Source: DASTRU01 sp035761045
GTDB lineage: Bacteria > Pseudomonadota > Gammaproteobacteria > Burkholderiales > Burkholderiaceae_E
Reading direction: 5' to 3'
DNA: 13,935 nucleotides
NCBI GenBank assembly: GCA_035761045.1
Contig: DASTRU010000244.1
Span: 1-13,935, forward strand
Shown here: positions 6,560 through 13,935 of the stretch, in pieces
Layout: every line of letters begins with the position of its first letter
Numbering within the stretch: position 1 is the stretch's first letter
Program-made: the position numbers and the translations under genes
Notes under the pieces: model-generated
Told to the model about the DNA's origin: nothing
What the model saw: the letters and a program-made list of their open reading frames with translations, nothing else
The model's database searches: none

Positions 6560-7864
6560 TTAGCGTGAATCACGGTCGCGGCTGCGCAAGGTTTCGCGCA
6601 CGCGGTTTTCGGTGGCGGTAGCGGCGGGCTCGGGTACTGGCGTGGTCGAGCCGGTGGGCGCGCTGCCGCCATTGGTGCCCGAAGGACGCGACGTCGCGGA
6701 CGCATCGGCGGCGGATTGCTTCACGATTTGATCGAGCGGCAAATAAAGCATCGGGCTGCTCGAACGCACATCCACCATCACCTTGGTGGTGTTTTGGAAG
6801 ATTTGCTGCATCGTGTCGATGTACATCCGTTCGCGCGTTACGACCGGAGCCTTGGCGTATTCGCTTAGGATCGATTTGAAGCGTGATGCGTCGCCCGTTG
6901 CGGTATCCACCACGCGTTGACGATACCCCTCGGCCTCCTGAATCAAACGCGAGGCCGTGCCGCGTGCCTTTGGAATAACGTCGTTGGCGTATGCCTGGCC
7001 TTCGTTGATTTGCCGCTCGCGATCTTGTTGCGCACGGTTGGCGTCCTCGAAGGCCGCCTGCACTTGCTCGGGCGGTTGCGCTTGTTGAATCGCCACGCCC
7101 ATGACCAATACGCCAGTGCGATAGCGATCCAAAATGCTTTGCATCAGCTTTTGCACGTCGGCCGCGACATCGGCCCGGCTTTCGTACAACACCAAGTCCA
7201 TCGTCTTGCGACCAACCACTTCGCGCATCGACGTTTCGGCGGCTTGCTTGACCGTGTCTTCGGGATTGCGGTTGTTGAATAGGAAGTCGGCCGCGCCGTC
7301 TTCGCGAATCCGATATTGAACGGCGAATTGAATGTCGATGATGTTTTCATCATCGGTCAGCATCAGCGCTTCTTGCGGCACCTTGGTCCGCGCGCCGCCG
7401 CGATAACCAATTTCCACGCTACGCACCGACGACACATTCACAAGCTCGTGCGATTCAATCGGCTGCGGCAAACGCCATTGCAAACCAGCCCGCGTTGTCA
7501 TGCGCGATAACTTACCGAACGTGAGCACGACGGCTTGTTGTCCCTCGGGCACGATGTAAAAGCCACTCGCTAGCCAAATAAGCGCAGCAACGCCGGCGAT
7601 CAGACCGACGCCTAACCCAGTCCCTCGACCATTGGATCCGCCGGAGAATCGGCCGCCATCGCCTCGTCCACCACGACCAAACATGCCGGAGAGTTTGCGA
7701 TTTAAGTCGCGCCACAGATCTTCGAGATCGGGGGGACCGCCTCCGCCTTGCGGCGATGGACGACGCGGATCGCCGGAGTCCTGACCCGCATCGCGCGAAT
7801 CATCGTTATTACGGCCCCAACGGGGATCATTAAGTGATAGCGCGAGGCCAGGGAAACCGATCAT
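6560..7864 (-). CDS. hflK: SPFH membrane protein HflK, FtsH modulator
   Basis: HflK pairs with HflC in the FtsH-associated inner-membrane complex. The 434-residue protein starts with a cytoplasmic segment carrying SLNDPRWGR (10-18), found near the N-terminus of many HflK proteins. A Gly/Pro/Asp-rich linker follows, then PPDLEDLWRDLNRKL (44-58) and another Gly/Arg-rich linker. One membrane helix covers about 83-104 and leads into the SPFH domain starting YIVPEGQQAVVLTFGK. The conserved helical region includes IPKARGTASRLIQEAEGYRQ. The last 45 or so residues are a low-complexity Ser/Thr/Pro/Ala tail ending in a charged RSRDRDSR. ATG 7864 overlaps the hflX stop as ATGA, supporting this start and translational coupling. 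hflC follows 15 bases later. Confidence 0.96.
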   Translation of the reverse strand: MIGFPGLALSLNDPRWGRNNDDSRDAGQDSGDPRRPSPQGGGGPPDLEDLWRDLNRKLSGMFGRGGRGDGGRFSGGSNGRGTGLGVGLIAGVAALIWLASGFYIVPEGQQAVVLTFGKLSRMTTRAGLQWRLPQPIESHELVNVSSVRSVEIGYRGGARTKVPQEALMLTDDENIIDIQFAVQYRIREDGAADFLFNNRNPEDTVKQAAETSMREVVGRKTMDLVLYESRADVAADVQKLMQSILDRYRTGVLVMGVAIQQAQPPEQVQAAFEDANRAQQDRERQINEGQAYANDVIPKARGTASRLIQEAEGYRQRVVDTATGDASRFKSILSEYAKAPVVTRERMYIDTMQQIFQNTTKVMVDVRSSSPMLYLPLDQIVKQSAADASATSRPSGTNGGSAPTGSTTPVPEPAATATENRVRETLRSRDRDSR

Positions 7865-9075
7865 GGGCGGTCGAATTCCGAGGAAGATGACGGTGAATCG
7901 GGTAGGAGCGGCGTGGACAACGCCGCGTCTTCGGGTACGGAGCGCACACCATGTGCGAGTGCTCGTTCCGCAATCGCGCTCCGCAACAGATCAAGGCCTA
8001 AGCCTTCACGTGCGCTGATAACGACGCGGTCGATGCTATCACAGGGGTTACGCTGCACTGAGGGTTCAAGCATCGCGGCGTCGCACTTATTAAACACCTC
8101 GATACGTGGGATTTCGTCGGCGCCAATCTCACGCAGCACCGATTCAACGGCCGCGATTTGCTCGTGCCGCGCCGGACTCGCTGCATCGACGACATGCAAA
8201 AGCAAATCGGCGCGCACCGTTTCCTCAAGCGTGGCTTTGAACGATTCGACTAGCTGGTGCGGCAAGTCGCGGATGAATCCGACGGTATCGGACATCACGA
8301 CCTGCCCCACGCCCTCGAACCATACGCGGCGCGTGGTGGTATCGAGCGTGGCGAACAATTGGTCGGCCGCATAGGCTTGCGCCTTGCTCATCGCGTTGAA
8401 CAACGTGGACTTGCCCGCGTTGGTGTAGCCGATGAGCGATACCGAGAACGCGCCCCGTCGCTCGCGTGAACGCCTTTGCGTGTTGCGCTGGGCGTGTAAA
8501 CGTTCAAGTCGCGAGCGCAATAACTTCACGCGTTCGCCAATCAAACGTCGGTCGGTTTCAAGCTGCGTTTCGCCTGGACCACGCAAACCAATGCCGCCTT
8601 TTTGGCGTTCCAAGTGCGTCCAACCTCGCACCAAGCGCGTCGATAAATGGCGTAGTTGCGCCAGCTCCACTTGCAACTTGCCCTCGTGCGATTGCGCGCG
8701 TTGCGCAAAGATGTCGAGGATGAGGCTCGTGCGATCGACGACACGAACACCAATTAGCTTTTCGAGATTGCGCTGTTGCGCGGGCGCGAGTGCTTGGCTA
8801 AACAACACGAGATCGCATTGCCCATCGCGCACGGCGGCGGCGATTTCTTCCGCCTTGCCCGTTCCGACGAAATACGCGGGATCGGGTGCTTGCCGCTTCA
8901 CGATGATACGTACGGGGATATCGGCGCCCGCCGTGGTCGCAAGTAACGCGTGTTCCTCGCACGCATCGGCGAATCCGGGTTGACCGAGATCGACTTCGAC
9001 CAGCGCCGCGCGAGCACGGCCAGCAAGCGTCTGAGAAGTGGCGCGTTCACGCGCGCCTGATGATGCGAATGACAC
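7861..9075 (-). CDS. hflX: Ribosome-splitting GTPase HflX
   Basis: HflX is a GTPase that splits stalled 70S ribosomes, notably after heat stress. The 404-residue protein has the HflX N-domain, with FVGTGKAEEI at about 69-78. A helical linker carries GGIGLRGPGETQLETD (160-175). The G domain shows G1 GYTNAGKST (216-224), G3 DTVGF (263-267), G4 NKCD (329-332) and G5 SAREG (354-358). Switch I is represented by FATLDTTTR. All nucleotide-binding motifs are intact. After residue 380 comes a short Ser/Pro-rich tail (LLPDSPSSSSEFDRP). The start is GTG at 9075, 17 bases after hfq; the ribosome binding site is weak, so the exact start is less sure than the identity. It overlaps hflK by four bases. The hfq-hflX-hflK-hflC order matches E. 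coli. Confidence 0.96.
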   Translation of the reverse strand: MSFASSGARERATSQTLAGRARAALVEVDLGQPGFADACEEHALLATTAGADIPVRIIVKRQAPDPAYFVGTGKAEEIAAAVRDGQCDLVLFSQALAPAQQRNLEKLIGVRVVDRTSLILDIFAQRAQSHEGKLQVELAQLRHLSTRLVRGWTHLERQKGGIGLRGPGETQLETDRRLIGERVKLLRSRLERLHAQRNTQRRSRERRGAFSVSLIGYTNAGKSTLFNAMSKAQAYAADQLFATLDTTTRRVWFEGVGQVVMSDTVGFIRDLPHQLVESFKATLEETVRADLLLHVVDAASPARHEQIAAVESVLREIGADEIPRIEVFNKCDAAMLEPSVQRNPCDSIDRVVISAREGLGLDLLRSAIAERALAHGVRSVPEDAALSTPLLPDSPSSSSEFDRP

Positions 9076-9092
9076 TTAGGCGATAGCCCCGT

Positions 9093-9329
9093 TTATTCGG
9101 CCTGTTGTTCGACCTGGAAGTTAACGGCGCGCGATGGCACGACCGTTGAGATCGCATGCTTGTAGACCATCTGCGTCACGGTGTTGCGTAGTAGCACAAC
9201 GTATTGATCGAACGATTCGATCTGGCCTTGCAACTTGATGCCATTGACGAGGTAAATCGCCACTGGCACGTGTTCCTTGCGCAAGGTGTTGAGAAAAGGA
9301 TCTTGTAGCAACTGCCCCTTATTACTCAT
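9093..9329 (-). CDS. hfq: RNA chaperone Hfq
   Basis: Hfq is a hexameric Sm-like protein that pairs small RNAs with mRNAs and binds A- and U-rich RNA. The 78-residue protein carries the full Sm fold. The N-terminal KGQLLQDPFLN includes the proximal-face Gln9, the Sm1 region runs through LVNGIKLQGQIESFDQY, and the Sm2 YKHAIS (56-61) includes the Lys-His pair of the proximal pore. The rim arginine patch of E. coli (RRER) reads RKEH at 17-20, so it keeps one Arg, with Lys and His in place of others. The C-terminal tail is only a few residues beyond the core, unlike the long disordered tail of E. coli. A good ribosome binding site precedes ATG 9329. The gene lies 106 bases after der and 17 before hflX. 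Confidence 0.98.
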   Translation of the reverse strand: MSNKGQLLQDPFLNTLRKEHVPVAIYLVNGIKLQGQIESFDQYVVLLRNTVTQMVYKHAISTVVPSRAVNFQVEQQAE

Positions 9330-9334
9330 CGTGG

Positions 9335-9338
9335 CTCC
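9335..9338 (-). promoter_or_regulatory. Ribosome binding site of hfq
   Basis: GGAG on the minus strand lies five bases before ATG 9329. It is the clearest Shine-Dalgarno in the window; most neighbours have weak ones. It fixes the hfq start. Confidence 0.75.
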
Positions 9339-9357
9339 GGTATGGGTTTGTTGTGAT

Positions 9358-9415
9358 GCCGAATCGAGTTCGGCCGAGGGATGCCCTAGGCGACATTACC
9401 GCAATAAATGCGCCT
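9358..9415 (-). repeat. Three tiled inverted repeats between der and hfq
   Basis: In the der-to-hfq direction the first hairpin (9415-9388) is AGGCGCATT paired with AATG-T-CGCCT, nine base pairs with one bulged T and loop TATTGCGGT. It is followed directly by AGGG-CAT-CCCT (9387-9377) and then GCCGAA-CTCGA-TTCGGC (9374-9358). Together they fill more than half of the 106-base gap, starting 20 bases after the der stop and ending 28 bases before hfq. None is followed by a U tract, so they do not look like intrinsic terminators. They could be an RNA processing or protection element, or an untranslated leader structure of hfq. No convincing promoter was seen around them. Confidence 0.5.
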
Positions 9416-9435
9416 GCAACAACGTAACTTGTCGC

Positions 9436-10767
9436 TTATCGCTTCGAATCGTATGGGTTGACGGGGCTCCGATACTCGACACGCAGTGGAGTACCCACCA
9501 ACTCAAAAGTTTCCCGAAACGTGCTTTCAAGGTAGCGCGTGTAGTGCGCGGGCATGTGTTGGAGGCCACTGCCGTGCACGATCACGGTTGGAGGATTCAT
9601 GCCGCCTTGATGGGCATAACGCGGCTTAGGCCGCGACAAACCGTAACGAGGCGGCGACTGTTTAGCCAAAGCATCTTGTAGGGCACGAGTAAGTTTTGGC
9701 GTTGGCAATTTCTTGAATGCCGCGGCGTAGGCTTCCTCGACCGACTTGAGCATCGGCTTGATGCCCTGCCCTTTAAGAGCCGAAATGAAATGCAGTTTGG
9801 CGAACCCCATGAAGGCGAGCTTGCGACCCACGTCGCGCTTGATTTGGTCACGCCGATCTTGGTCGAGCCCGTCCCATTTATTCACGGCCAGCACGACGGC
9901 GCGCCCTTGTTCGAGCACGAAACCGGCGATGTGCGCGTCTTGGTCGGAGATGTCTTGCTGCGCGTCGAGCATCAGCAAGACGACGTTGGCGTCGGAAATC
10001 GATTGCAGGGTTTTAACGACGGAAAACTTTTCCACCGCTTCGAAGACTTTGCCACGGCGCCGCAGTCCGGCGGTGTCGATCAGGGTGTATCGCGCGCTAC
10101 CGGCGTCGAAATCGATGTAGATGGAATCGCGCGTCGTGCCGGGCATGTCGAACGCCACGACGCGCTCCTCGCCAAGCACGCTGTTGATGAGCGTGGATTT
10201 GCCCACGTTCGGCCGACCTACGATCGCGAGCTTGATACGTCGCTCGGCGGATTCGGATTCCTGATCCTCGGCGACGGGAAAGGCTTCGAGCACGTGATCC
10301 ATCAACTCGCGCACGCCGTCGCCATGGGCGGATGAAATAACGGCAGGCTCGCCAAAACCAAGTTTGTAAAAATCGGCGGCCACCACGGTTTCGCGCATGC
10401 CCTCGGCTTTGTTGACAGCCAAGTGCACGCGCACGCCCGCGCGCCGCAAGCGCACTGCGATGCGTTCGTCTTGTGGGGTCAGGCCGGTGCGGCCATCAAC
10501 CACGAACACGACCGAGTCTGCCTCGGCGATGGCTTGCAGCGTTTGCTTGGCCATCTCGTGAAAAATGCCGTCCTTGGCCACGGGCTCGAAACCGCCCGTG
10601 TCGATAACCAAATACGGTCGCTCCCCGATGCGGCCTTCACCGTAATGGCGGTCACGGGTCAAACCAGGTAAATCGGCGACCAAAGCATCGCGCGATCGCG
10701 TTAGACGATTGAAGAGCGTGGATTTGCCGACATTTGGCCGGCCAACGATAGCGACGACGGGTTTCAT
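9436..10767 (-). CDS. der: Ribosome assembly GTPase Der (EngA)
   Basis: Der is an essential GTPase with two G domains in tandem that acts in 50S subunit maturation. The 443-residue protein has G1 GRPNVGKS at 9-16, G3 DTGG at 56-59 and an NKAE form of G4 at 119-122. In the second domain G1 is GRPNVGKS at 184-191, G3 DTAG at 231-234 and G4 NKWD at 296-299. A KH-like C-terminal domain follows from about 350, with NPPTVIVHGSGL near 395-406. An acidic linker, DQESESAE, joins the G domains. The frame is open twelve more codons upstream, but family members begin at MKPVVAIVGRPNVGKS, so ATG 10767 is chosen. It lies 22 bases after the bamB stop with a weak ribosome binding site. Confidence 0.97.
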   Translation of the reverse strand: MKPVVAIVGRPNVGKSTLFNRLTRSRDALVADLPGLTRDRHYGEGRIGERPYLVIDTGGFEPVAKDGIFHEMAKQTLQAIAEADSVVFVVDGRTGLTPQDERIAVRLRRAGVRVHLAVNKAEGMRETVVAADFYKLGFGEPAVISSAHGDGVRELMDHVLEAFPVAEDQESESAERRIKLAIVGRPNVGKSTLINSVLGEERVVAFDMPGTTRDSIYIDFDAGSARYTLIDTAGLRRRGKVFEAVEKFSVVKTLQSISDANVVLLMLDAQQDISDQDAHIAGFVLEQGRAVVLAVNKWDGLDQDRRDQIKRDVGRKLAFMGFAKLHFISALKGQGIKPMLKSVEEAYAAAFKKLPTPKLTRALQDALAKQSPPRYGLSRPKPRYAHQGGMNPPTVIVHGSGLQHMPAHYTRYLESTFRETFELVGTPLRVEYRSPVNPYDSKR

Positions 10768-10789
10768 GAGTGGAGCGCTCGTGGCGCGG

Positions 10790-11935
10790 TCACTCCGCGC
10801 CAAGCGCGACGAGACTGCCGCCGCTGGTTTGAACGATCAAACGCGAAACACCGCCTTGCTCGAACACGATTGGCGCGGTGCGAATAGGCGATCCATCGGT
10901 GGCGGCCCGCGCCAAACTTGCGCCGTCCTCGCGAGACAAGATGTGGACATACCCCTTGTAGTCGCCCATTGCCACCGCGCGTCCCCACGACACCGGGGCG
11001 CTGAGATCGCGGTACTTGAACCGATCGACCGTCCATAACACGCCGCCCGTACCGCGCGCGAAGGCTTGCACGACCGACGACTCGCTCACGCCGAACACAA
11101 AACGCGCGTCCAAGGCCGGGCCCACGGCGGCGGAAAATTCGCGTCCCCACACCGCGCTGCCGTTACTCGCGTTGATGCACGCGATTCGACCTTGATAGGC
11201 GGCGGCGCAAACTAAGTCTTCGGACACGGCGGGCACGCCGACCACGTCGGCGATGCGTTCAAGCTCGGTGGTGCCTTTGGGGAATGCAATCGGCGAATCG
11301 GTGCGTACCGCACCCGTTTTAACGTCGACGCCCAGCAAGCGACCGCCGGGAAACGAGGCATACACCAGCTCGCCCGCCGCCGCCACGCCTGTGTCCGAGC
11401 GCAACACCAGCGCCGGAAGCGGACGTTGCAACGTCCACTTGCGTTCGCCGGTGCGCGCATCGACGGCGAATAAGCGCGCGTCGGACGAACGAATCACCGC
11501 CAAACCTAGTGATATCGCGGGCCGCCCGAGTAATTCGGCCGGCAAGGCTTGCTTCCAGCGCACCGTGCCGTCTTGTACCGCTAAACCAGCGGCCATGCCG
11601 TTGGCGCCACCCACGATGGCCGTTTCGGCATCGGCCGCCACGCCGGCGGCGATGGGAAAGCCAACGTTCACGCGCCATAGCCTCTTGCCCGTCGCGGCGT
11701 CCACCGCGGTGACTTCGCCACGTTGATTGGCCGCGATGACGGTCGAGCCCGCAAGCGCCGGCGCCAACACAGGCTCGGTGCTCTTGCCCACGCTTGTCGT
11801 CCACAAGGTGCGCACGGACATTTGCGGTTTGATGTCGCCAAGCGGCGCGGGAGCTCGTTTTGAGTCGGACCCGAAGATGCCGCAACTCGAAAGCAAGGCA
11901 CTAGCGACAACCGTTAGAAAAACGCGACGAATCAT
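10790..11935 (-). CDS. bamB: Outer-membrane assembly lipoprotein BamB
   Basis: BamB is the beta-propeller lipoprotein of the BAM complex, which inserts beta-barrel proteins into the outer membrane. The 381-residue protein begins with a lipoprotein signal: basic IRR, a hydrophobic stretch, then lipobox LSSC with the lipidated Cys18. Residue +2 is Gly, not Asp, so sorting to the outer membrane is expected. Repeated PQQ/WD-like blades follow, such as VTAVDAATGKRLWRV, LFAVDARTGERKWTL, IACINASNGSAVW and VQAFARGTGGVLWTV. The frame is open upstream to 12022 inside the previous gene, but the signal peptide fixes ATG 11935. It starts four bases after the yfgM stop; AAGG in the end of that gene may serve as ribosome binding site. 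The yfgM-bamB-der order matches E. coli. Confidence 0.95.
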   Translation of the reverse strand: MIRRVFLTVVASALLSSCGIFGSDSKRAPAPLGDIKPQMSVRTLWTTSVGKSTEPVLAPALAGSTVIAANQRGEVTAVDAATGKRLWRVNVGFPIAAGVAADAETAIVGGANGMAAGLAVQDGTVRWKQALPAELLGRPAISLGLAVIRSSDARLFAVDARTGERKWTLQRPLPALVLRSDTGVAAAGELVYASFPGGRLLGVDVKTGAVRTDSPIAFPKGTTELERIADVVGVPAVSEDLVCAAAYQGRIACINASNGSAVWGREFSAAVGPALDARFVFGVSESSVVQAFARGTGGVLWTVDRFKYRDLSAPVSWGRAVAMGDYKGYVHILSREDGASLARAATDGSPIRTAPIVFEQGGVSRLIVQTSGGSLVALGAE

Positions 11936-11939
11936 CGAC

Positions 11940-12575
11940 TCAACCTTCGCCAAGCGCATCGAGCTTGATTTGCACGAGCGAACGCAAACCGCCGTCGTCA
12001 TTGCCGAGCTTGGCAAGCGCATCGCCGTACGCCTTGCGCGCTTCGGCGATCTTGCCTTGCGCCACCAGCACGTCGCCCCGACGATCGGCGAACAACGCGA
12101 TGAAAGCGTCGGGCACGGCGCCGTCGAGCAGCTTCAATGCCTCGTCATACGATTTTTGATCGAGCAACAGGCCGGCGAGTCGCAAACGCGCCATGGCCCG
12201 TGCATCGTCGGTCGAGGCGTGGTCGACCACTTGGCGTAAGGCGGTCTTGGCCGCTTCTAGATCGCCCGCATCGACGGCGGCCTTCGCCGCTAATAAACCG
12301 CCCATCGTGGCGTACACCGTGCCGCCATGCTTTTGAGCGAGGGTTTCGTGCAAGGTTTTGATCGACGCCGCGTTCTTGCTTTGCACCGCCGATTGCAAGG
12401 CTTCGTACATGGCGGAGGCTTGGGCGGACTGGCGCTTTTGCCAAGCACGCCAGCCATACCAACCGCCCAGTACGACGGCGCCGATGACGACTAATGCCAC
12501 CACGAGCTTGCCGTAGCTAGTCCACCATGCCTTGAGTTCGGCGAGCTGTTCCTGTTCTTCGAGGTCGTAAGCCAT
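11940..12575 (-). CDS. yfgM: YfgM-like membrane-anchored TPR protein
   Basis: In E. coli YfgM is an inner-membrane protein with a periplasmic TPR domain that works with PpiD at the SecYEG translocon. The 211-residue protein starts AYDLEEQEQLAELKAWW, the typical cytoplasmic N-terminus of this family, then one membrane helix at about 23-43 and WYGWRAWQKRQ. The rest is alanine-rich, helical and TPR-like, including YEALQSAVQSKN, AAKTALRQVVDH and LAGLLLDQKSYDEALKLLDG. No catalytic residues are expected or seen. It is 48 bases after hisS and four bases before bamB, as in the E. coli hisS-yfgM-bamB-der cluster. Sequence similarity to E. coli YfgM looks modest beyond the N-terminus, so the name rests partly on context. 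Confidence 0.9.
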   Translation of the reverse strand: MAYDLEEQEQLAELKAWWTSYGKLVVALVVIGAVVLGGWYGWRAWQKRQSAQASAMYEALQSAVQSKNAASIKTLHETLAQKHGGTVYATMGGLLAAKAAVDAGDLEAAKTALRQVVDHASTDDARAMARLRLAGLLLDQKSYDEALKLLDGAVPDAFIALFADRRGDVLVAQGKIAEARKAYGDALAKLGNDDGGLRSLVQIKLDALGEG

Positions 12576-12623
12576 AGTTGTCCGCGCGTTGAGCCCGCGA
12601 TTCTACGTGACGGTTAATGCTTG

Positions 12624-13935
12624 TTAATGGTCGTGGTCGTGGGTGTCGTCATCGAAGCCAAGCTCGCCGTACAAGGCCTCGACCAATTGCGCGACCGCGA
12701 AACGTCGTTGCTCGGCGCCTCGAACGGGTTCGCCGTCGGGACCGCGCAAATGCTTGAGCGTGACTTCACCAGCCCGGACTTCGTCTTCGCCGATTACAAC
12801 CGCGTAACGCGCGACGGCCGCATCCGCGCGTTTCATTTGGGATTTGAAACTGCCCTCGCCCGCGTGAACGATGACGTCGAACCCCGCGTCGCGCAGCGCC
12901 TCGCCAACCTGCAACGCATACGCGCTCGCGCCCTCGCCCGCATGCACGACGTACACATCGGGCGACTCGATGACCTCGAACTTCTCCTGCGCGAGTAGAT
13001 CCAGCACGCGCTCCACGCCCAAACCAAAACCGCACGCGGGCGTCGGCTTGCCGCCGAGCAACTCGATCAATCCGTCATAACGGCCGCCACCGCACACGGT
13101 GAGCGGCGAATCGCCCGCGGTCGAAATCCATTCGAATACCGTGAGGTTGTAATAGTCGAGACCGCGCACCAAGCGCGGGTTGATCTCGAACTTCACGCCG
13201 CGCGATTTCAGCAAGCGCTGTAACCCATCGAAATGGGCGCGCGAGTCCTCGCCTAAATAGTCGATGAGCTTGGGCGCGGCCTGCGCCACCGCTTGCACGT
13301 CGGGATGTTTGGAGTCGAGCACGCGCAAGGGGTTGGCATGCAAGCGCCGTTTCGCATCGGCGTCCAACGCGTCTTGATGACGCTCGAGGTGCGCGATCAG
13401 ATCGGCGCGATGACGCGCGCGCTCGTCGCTATTACCCAAGGAATTGAGCTGCAGCTCGATGTTCGGAAGTTCGAGCGACTCCCATAACCGCGCGCACATC
13501 AAAATCAATTCGGCATCGACATCGGGGCCGGCAAAGCCAATGGCCTCGGCGCCAACCTGATGAAACTGCCGATACCGTCCGCGCTGCGGCCGCTCGTGGC
13601 GAAACATCGGGCCGGCGTACCACAAGCGCCGCCCGCCTTCATAGGTCAGGTTGTGTTCGATCACCGCGCGGCATACGCCCGCCGTGTTTTCCGGGCGTAG
13701 GGAAAGATGCTCGCCGTTAAGCGCGTCCTCGAACGCGTACATCTCTTTTTCGACGATGTCGGTGAGTTCGCCAATGGAGCGTTTGAACAAGGCGGTATGT
13801 TCAACCATCGGCACGCGCATTTCCTGATATCCATATTCTGCAAACAATTGCCGCGCAGTGGTTTCAAGATGCTGCCAGTAAGCAATGTCCGCGGGCAGGA
13901 TGTCATTCATGCCGCGAATGGCCTGCAGCTTCGAT
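12624..13935 (-). CDS. hisS: Histidyl-tRNA synthetase, 5' end cut by window edge
   Basis: HisRS charges tRNA-His with histidine using ATP, as a class II homodimer. The frame reads through ATG 13910 to the window edge with SKLQAIRG before MNDILP. Family members begin a few residues before KLQAIRGMNDILP, so only the start codon and two or three residues are missing, and ATG 13910 is not the start. Counted from that Met, motif 2 FRHERPQRGRYRQFHQ is at 103-118, the HisRS signature RGLDYYNLTVFEW at 249-261, GGGRYDGL at 274-281 and motif 3 GFGLGVER at 294-301. The anticodon-binding domain follows from about 315. The C-terminus ends in an Asp/His-rich stretch, DDDTHDHDH. ispG commonly lies upstream in this cluster but is outside the window. 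Confidence 0.97.
   Translation of the reverse strand, partial: SKLQAIRGMNDILPADIAYWQHLETTARQLFAEYGYQEMRVPMVEHTALFKRSIGELTDIVEKEMYAFEDALNGEHLSLRPENTAGVCRAVIEHNLTYEGGRRLWYAGPMFRHERPQRGRYRQFHQVGAEAIGFAGPDVDAELILMCARLWESLELPNIELQLNSLGNSDERARHRADLIAHLERHQDALDADAKRRLHANPLRVLDSKHPDVQAVAQAAPKLIDYLGEDSRAHFDGLQRLLKSRGVKFEINPRLVRGLDYYNLTVFEWISTAGDSPLTVCGGGRYDGLIELLGGKPTPACGFGLGVERVLDLLAQEKFEVIESPDVYVVHAGEGASAYALQVGEALRDAGFDVIVHAGEGSFKSQMKRADAAVARYAVVIGEDEVRAGEVTLKHLRGPDGEPVRGAEQRRFAVAQLVEALYGELGFDDDTHDHDH

Noticed and set aside
7861..7930. Ser/Pro-rich C-terminal tail of HflX as a fused domain
   Set aside because: It is about 20 residues of low complexity with no motif; variable tails are common in HflX.
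9790..10335. Plus-strand open frame of 181 codons opposite der
   Set aside because: It lies wholly antisense to an intact der gene, its translation resembles no family I know, and long antisense frames are expected in GC-rich genes. The same applies to 8432-8983 opposite hflX, 11727-12239 opposite bamB/yfgM and 6095-6568 opposite hflC.
12613..12629. Direct repeat GTTAATG across the hisS stop
   Set aside because: It is only seven bases, repeated after three bases, with no link to known sites; it is probably chance.
13908..13910. ATG 13910 as the start of hisS
   Set aside because: The codons before it spell SKLQAIRG, part of the conserved HisRS N-terminus, so the real start is just outside the window.
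1..13935. Hidden novel system such as defence, CRISPR, retron or toxin-antitoxin genes
   Set aside because: Every protein-coding stretch is accounted for by a known housekeeping family in the correct frame, no spaced direct repeats are seen, and the remaining gaps are all under about 135 bases.

Overview
The window is a compact block of bacterial housekeeping genes. Protein families and gene order point to a betaproteobacterium, probably near Burkholderiales. This rests on remembered family sequences and synteny, not on a search. All eleven protein genes lie on the minus strand. Reading in their direction of transcription (high to low coordinates) the order is hisS (5' end cut by the window edge), yfgM-like, bamB, der, hfq, hflX, hflK, hflC, hisZ, purA, a purine-type phosphoribosyltransferase gene, and rnr (3' end cut by the window edge). 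The only plus-strand gene is tRNA-Leu(CAG), placed between the phosphoribosyltransferase gene and rnr. No mobile element, phage gene, CRISPR array, toxin-antitoxin pair or defence gene is visible, and no gap without a gene exceeds about 135 bases.

Region 13935-10790 makes histidyl-tRNA synthetase, then a membrane-anchored TPR protein linked to the Sec translocon, and BamB, the lipoprotein of the outer-membrane assembly machine. Region 10767-9093 makes the double-GTPase ribosome assembly factor Der and the RNA chaperone Hfq. They are separated by 106 bases that hold three back-to-back inverted repeats. Region 9075-5651 makes the ribosome-rescue GTPase HflX and the SPFH membrane pair HflK and HflC, which modulate FtsH. 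Region 5517-2495 makes HisZ, PurA and a phosphoribosyltransferase, all tied to ATP, PRPP, histidine and purine metabolism. tRNA-Leu has its own promoter and a strong terminator. RNase R follows, with its own likely promoter.

Genes are tightly packed. hflX/hflK and hisZ/purA overlap by ATGA, and other junctions are 4 to 48 bases, so several co-transcribed and translationally coupled units are likely. Compared with E. coli, the hisS-yfgM-bamB-der cluster and the hfq-hflX-hflK-hflC-purA-rnr cluster, which are separate there, are joined here.

I found no convincing undescribed system. The most unusual details are a 15-base imperfect tandem duplication that gives rnr two in-frame GTG start candidates, the three tiled hairpins before hfq, and a leader hairpin that abuts the mature 5' end of the tRNA.
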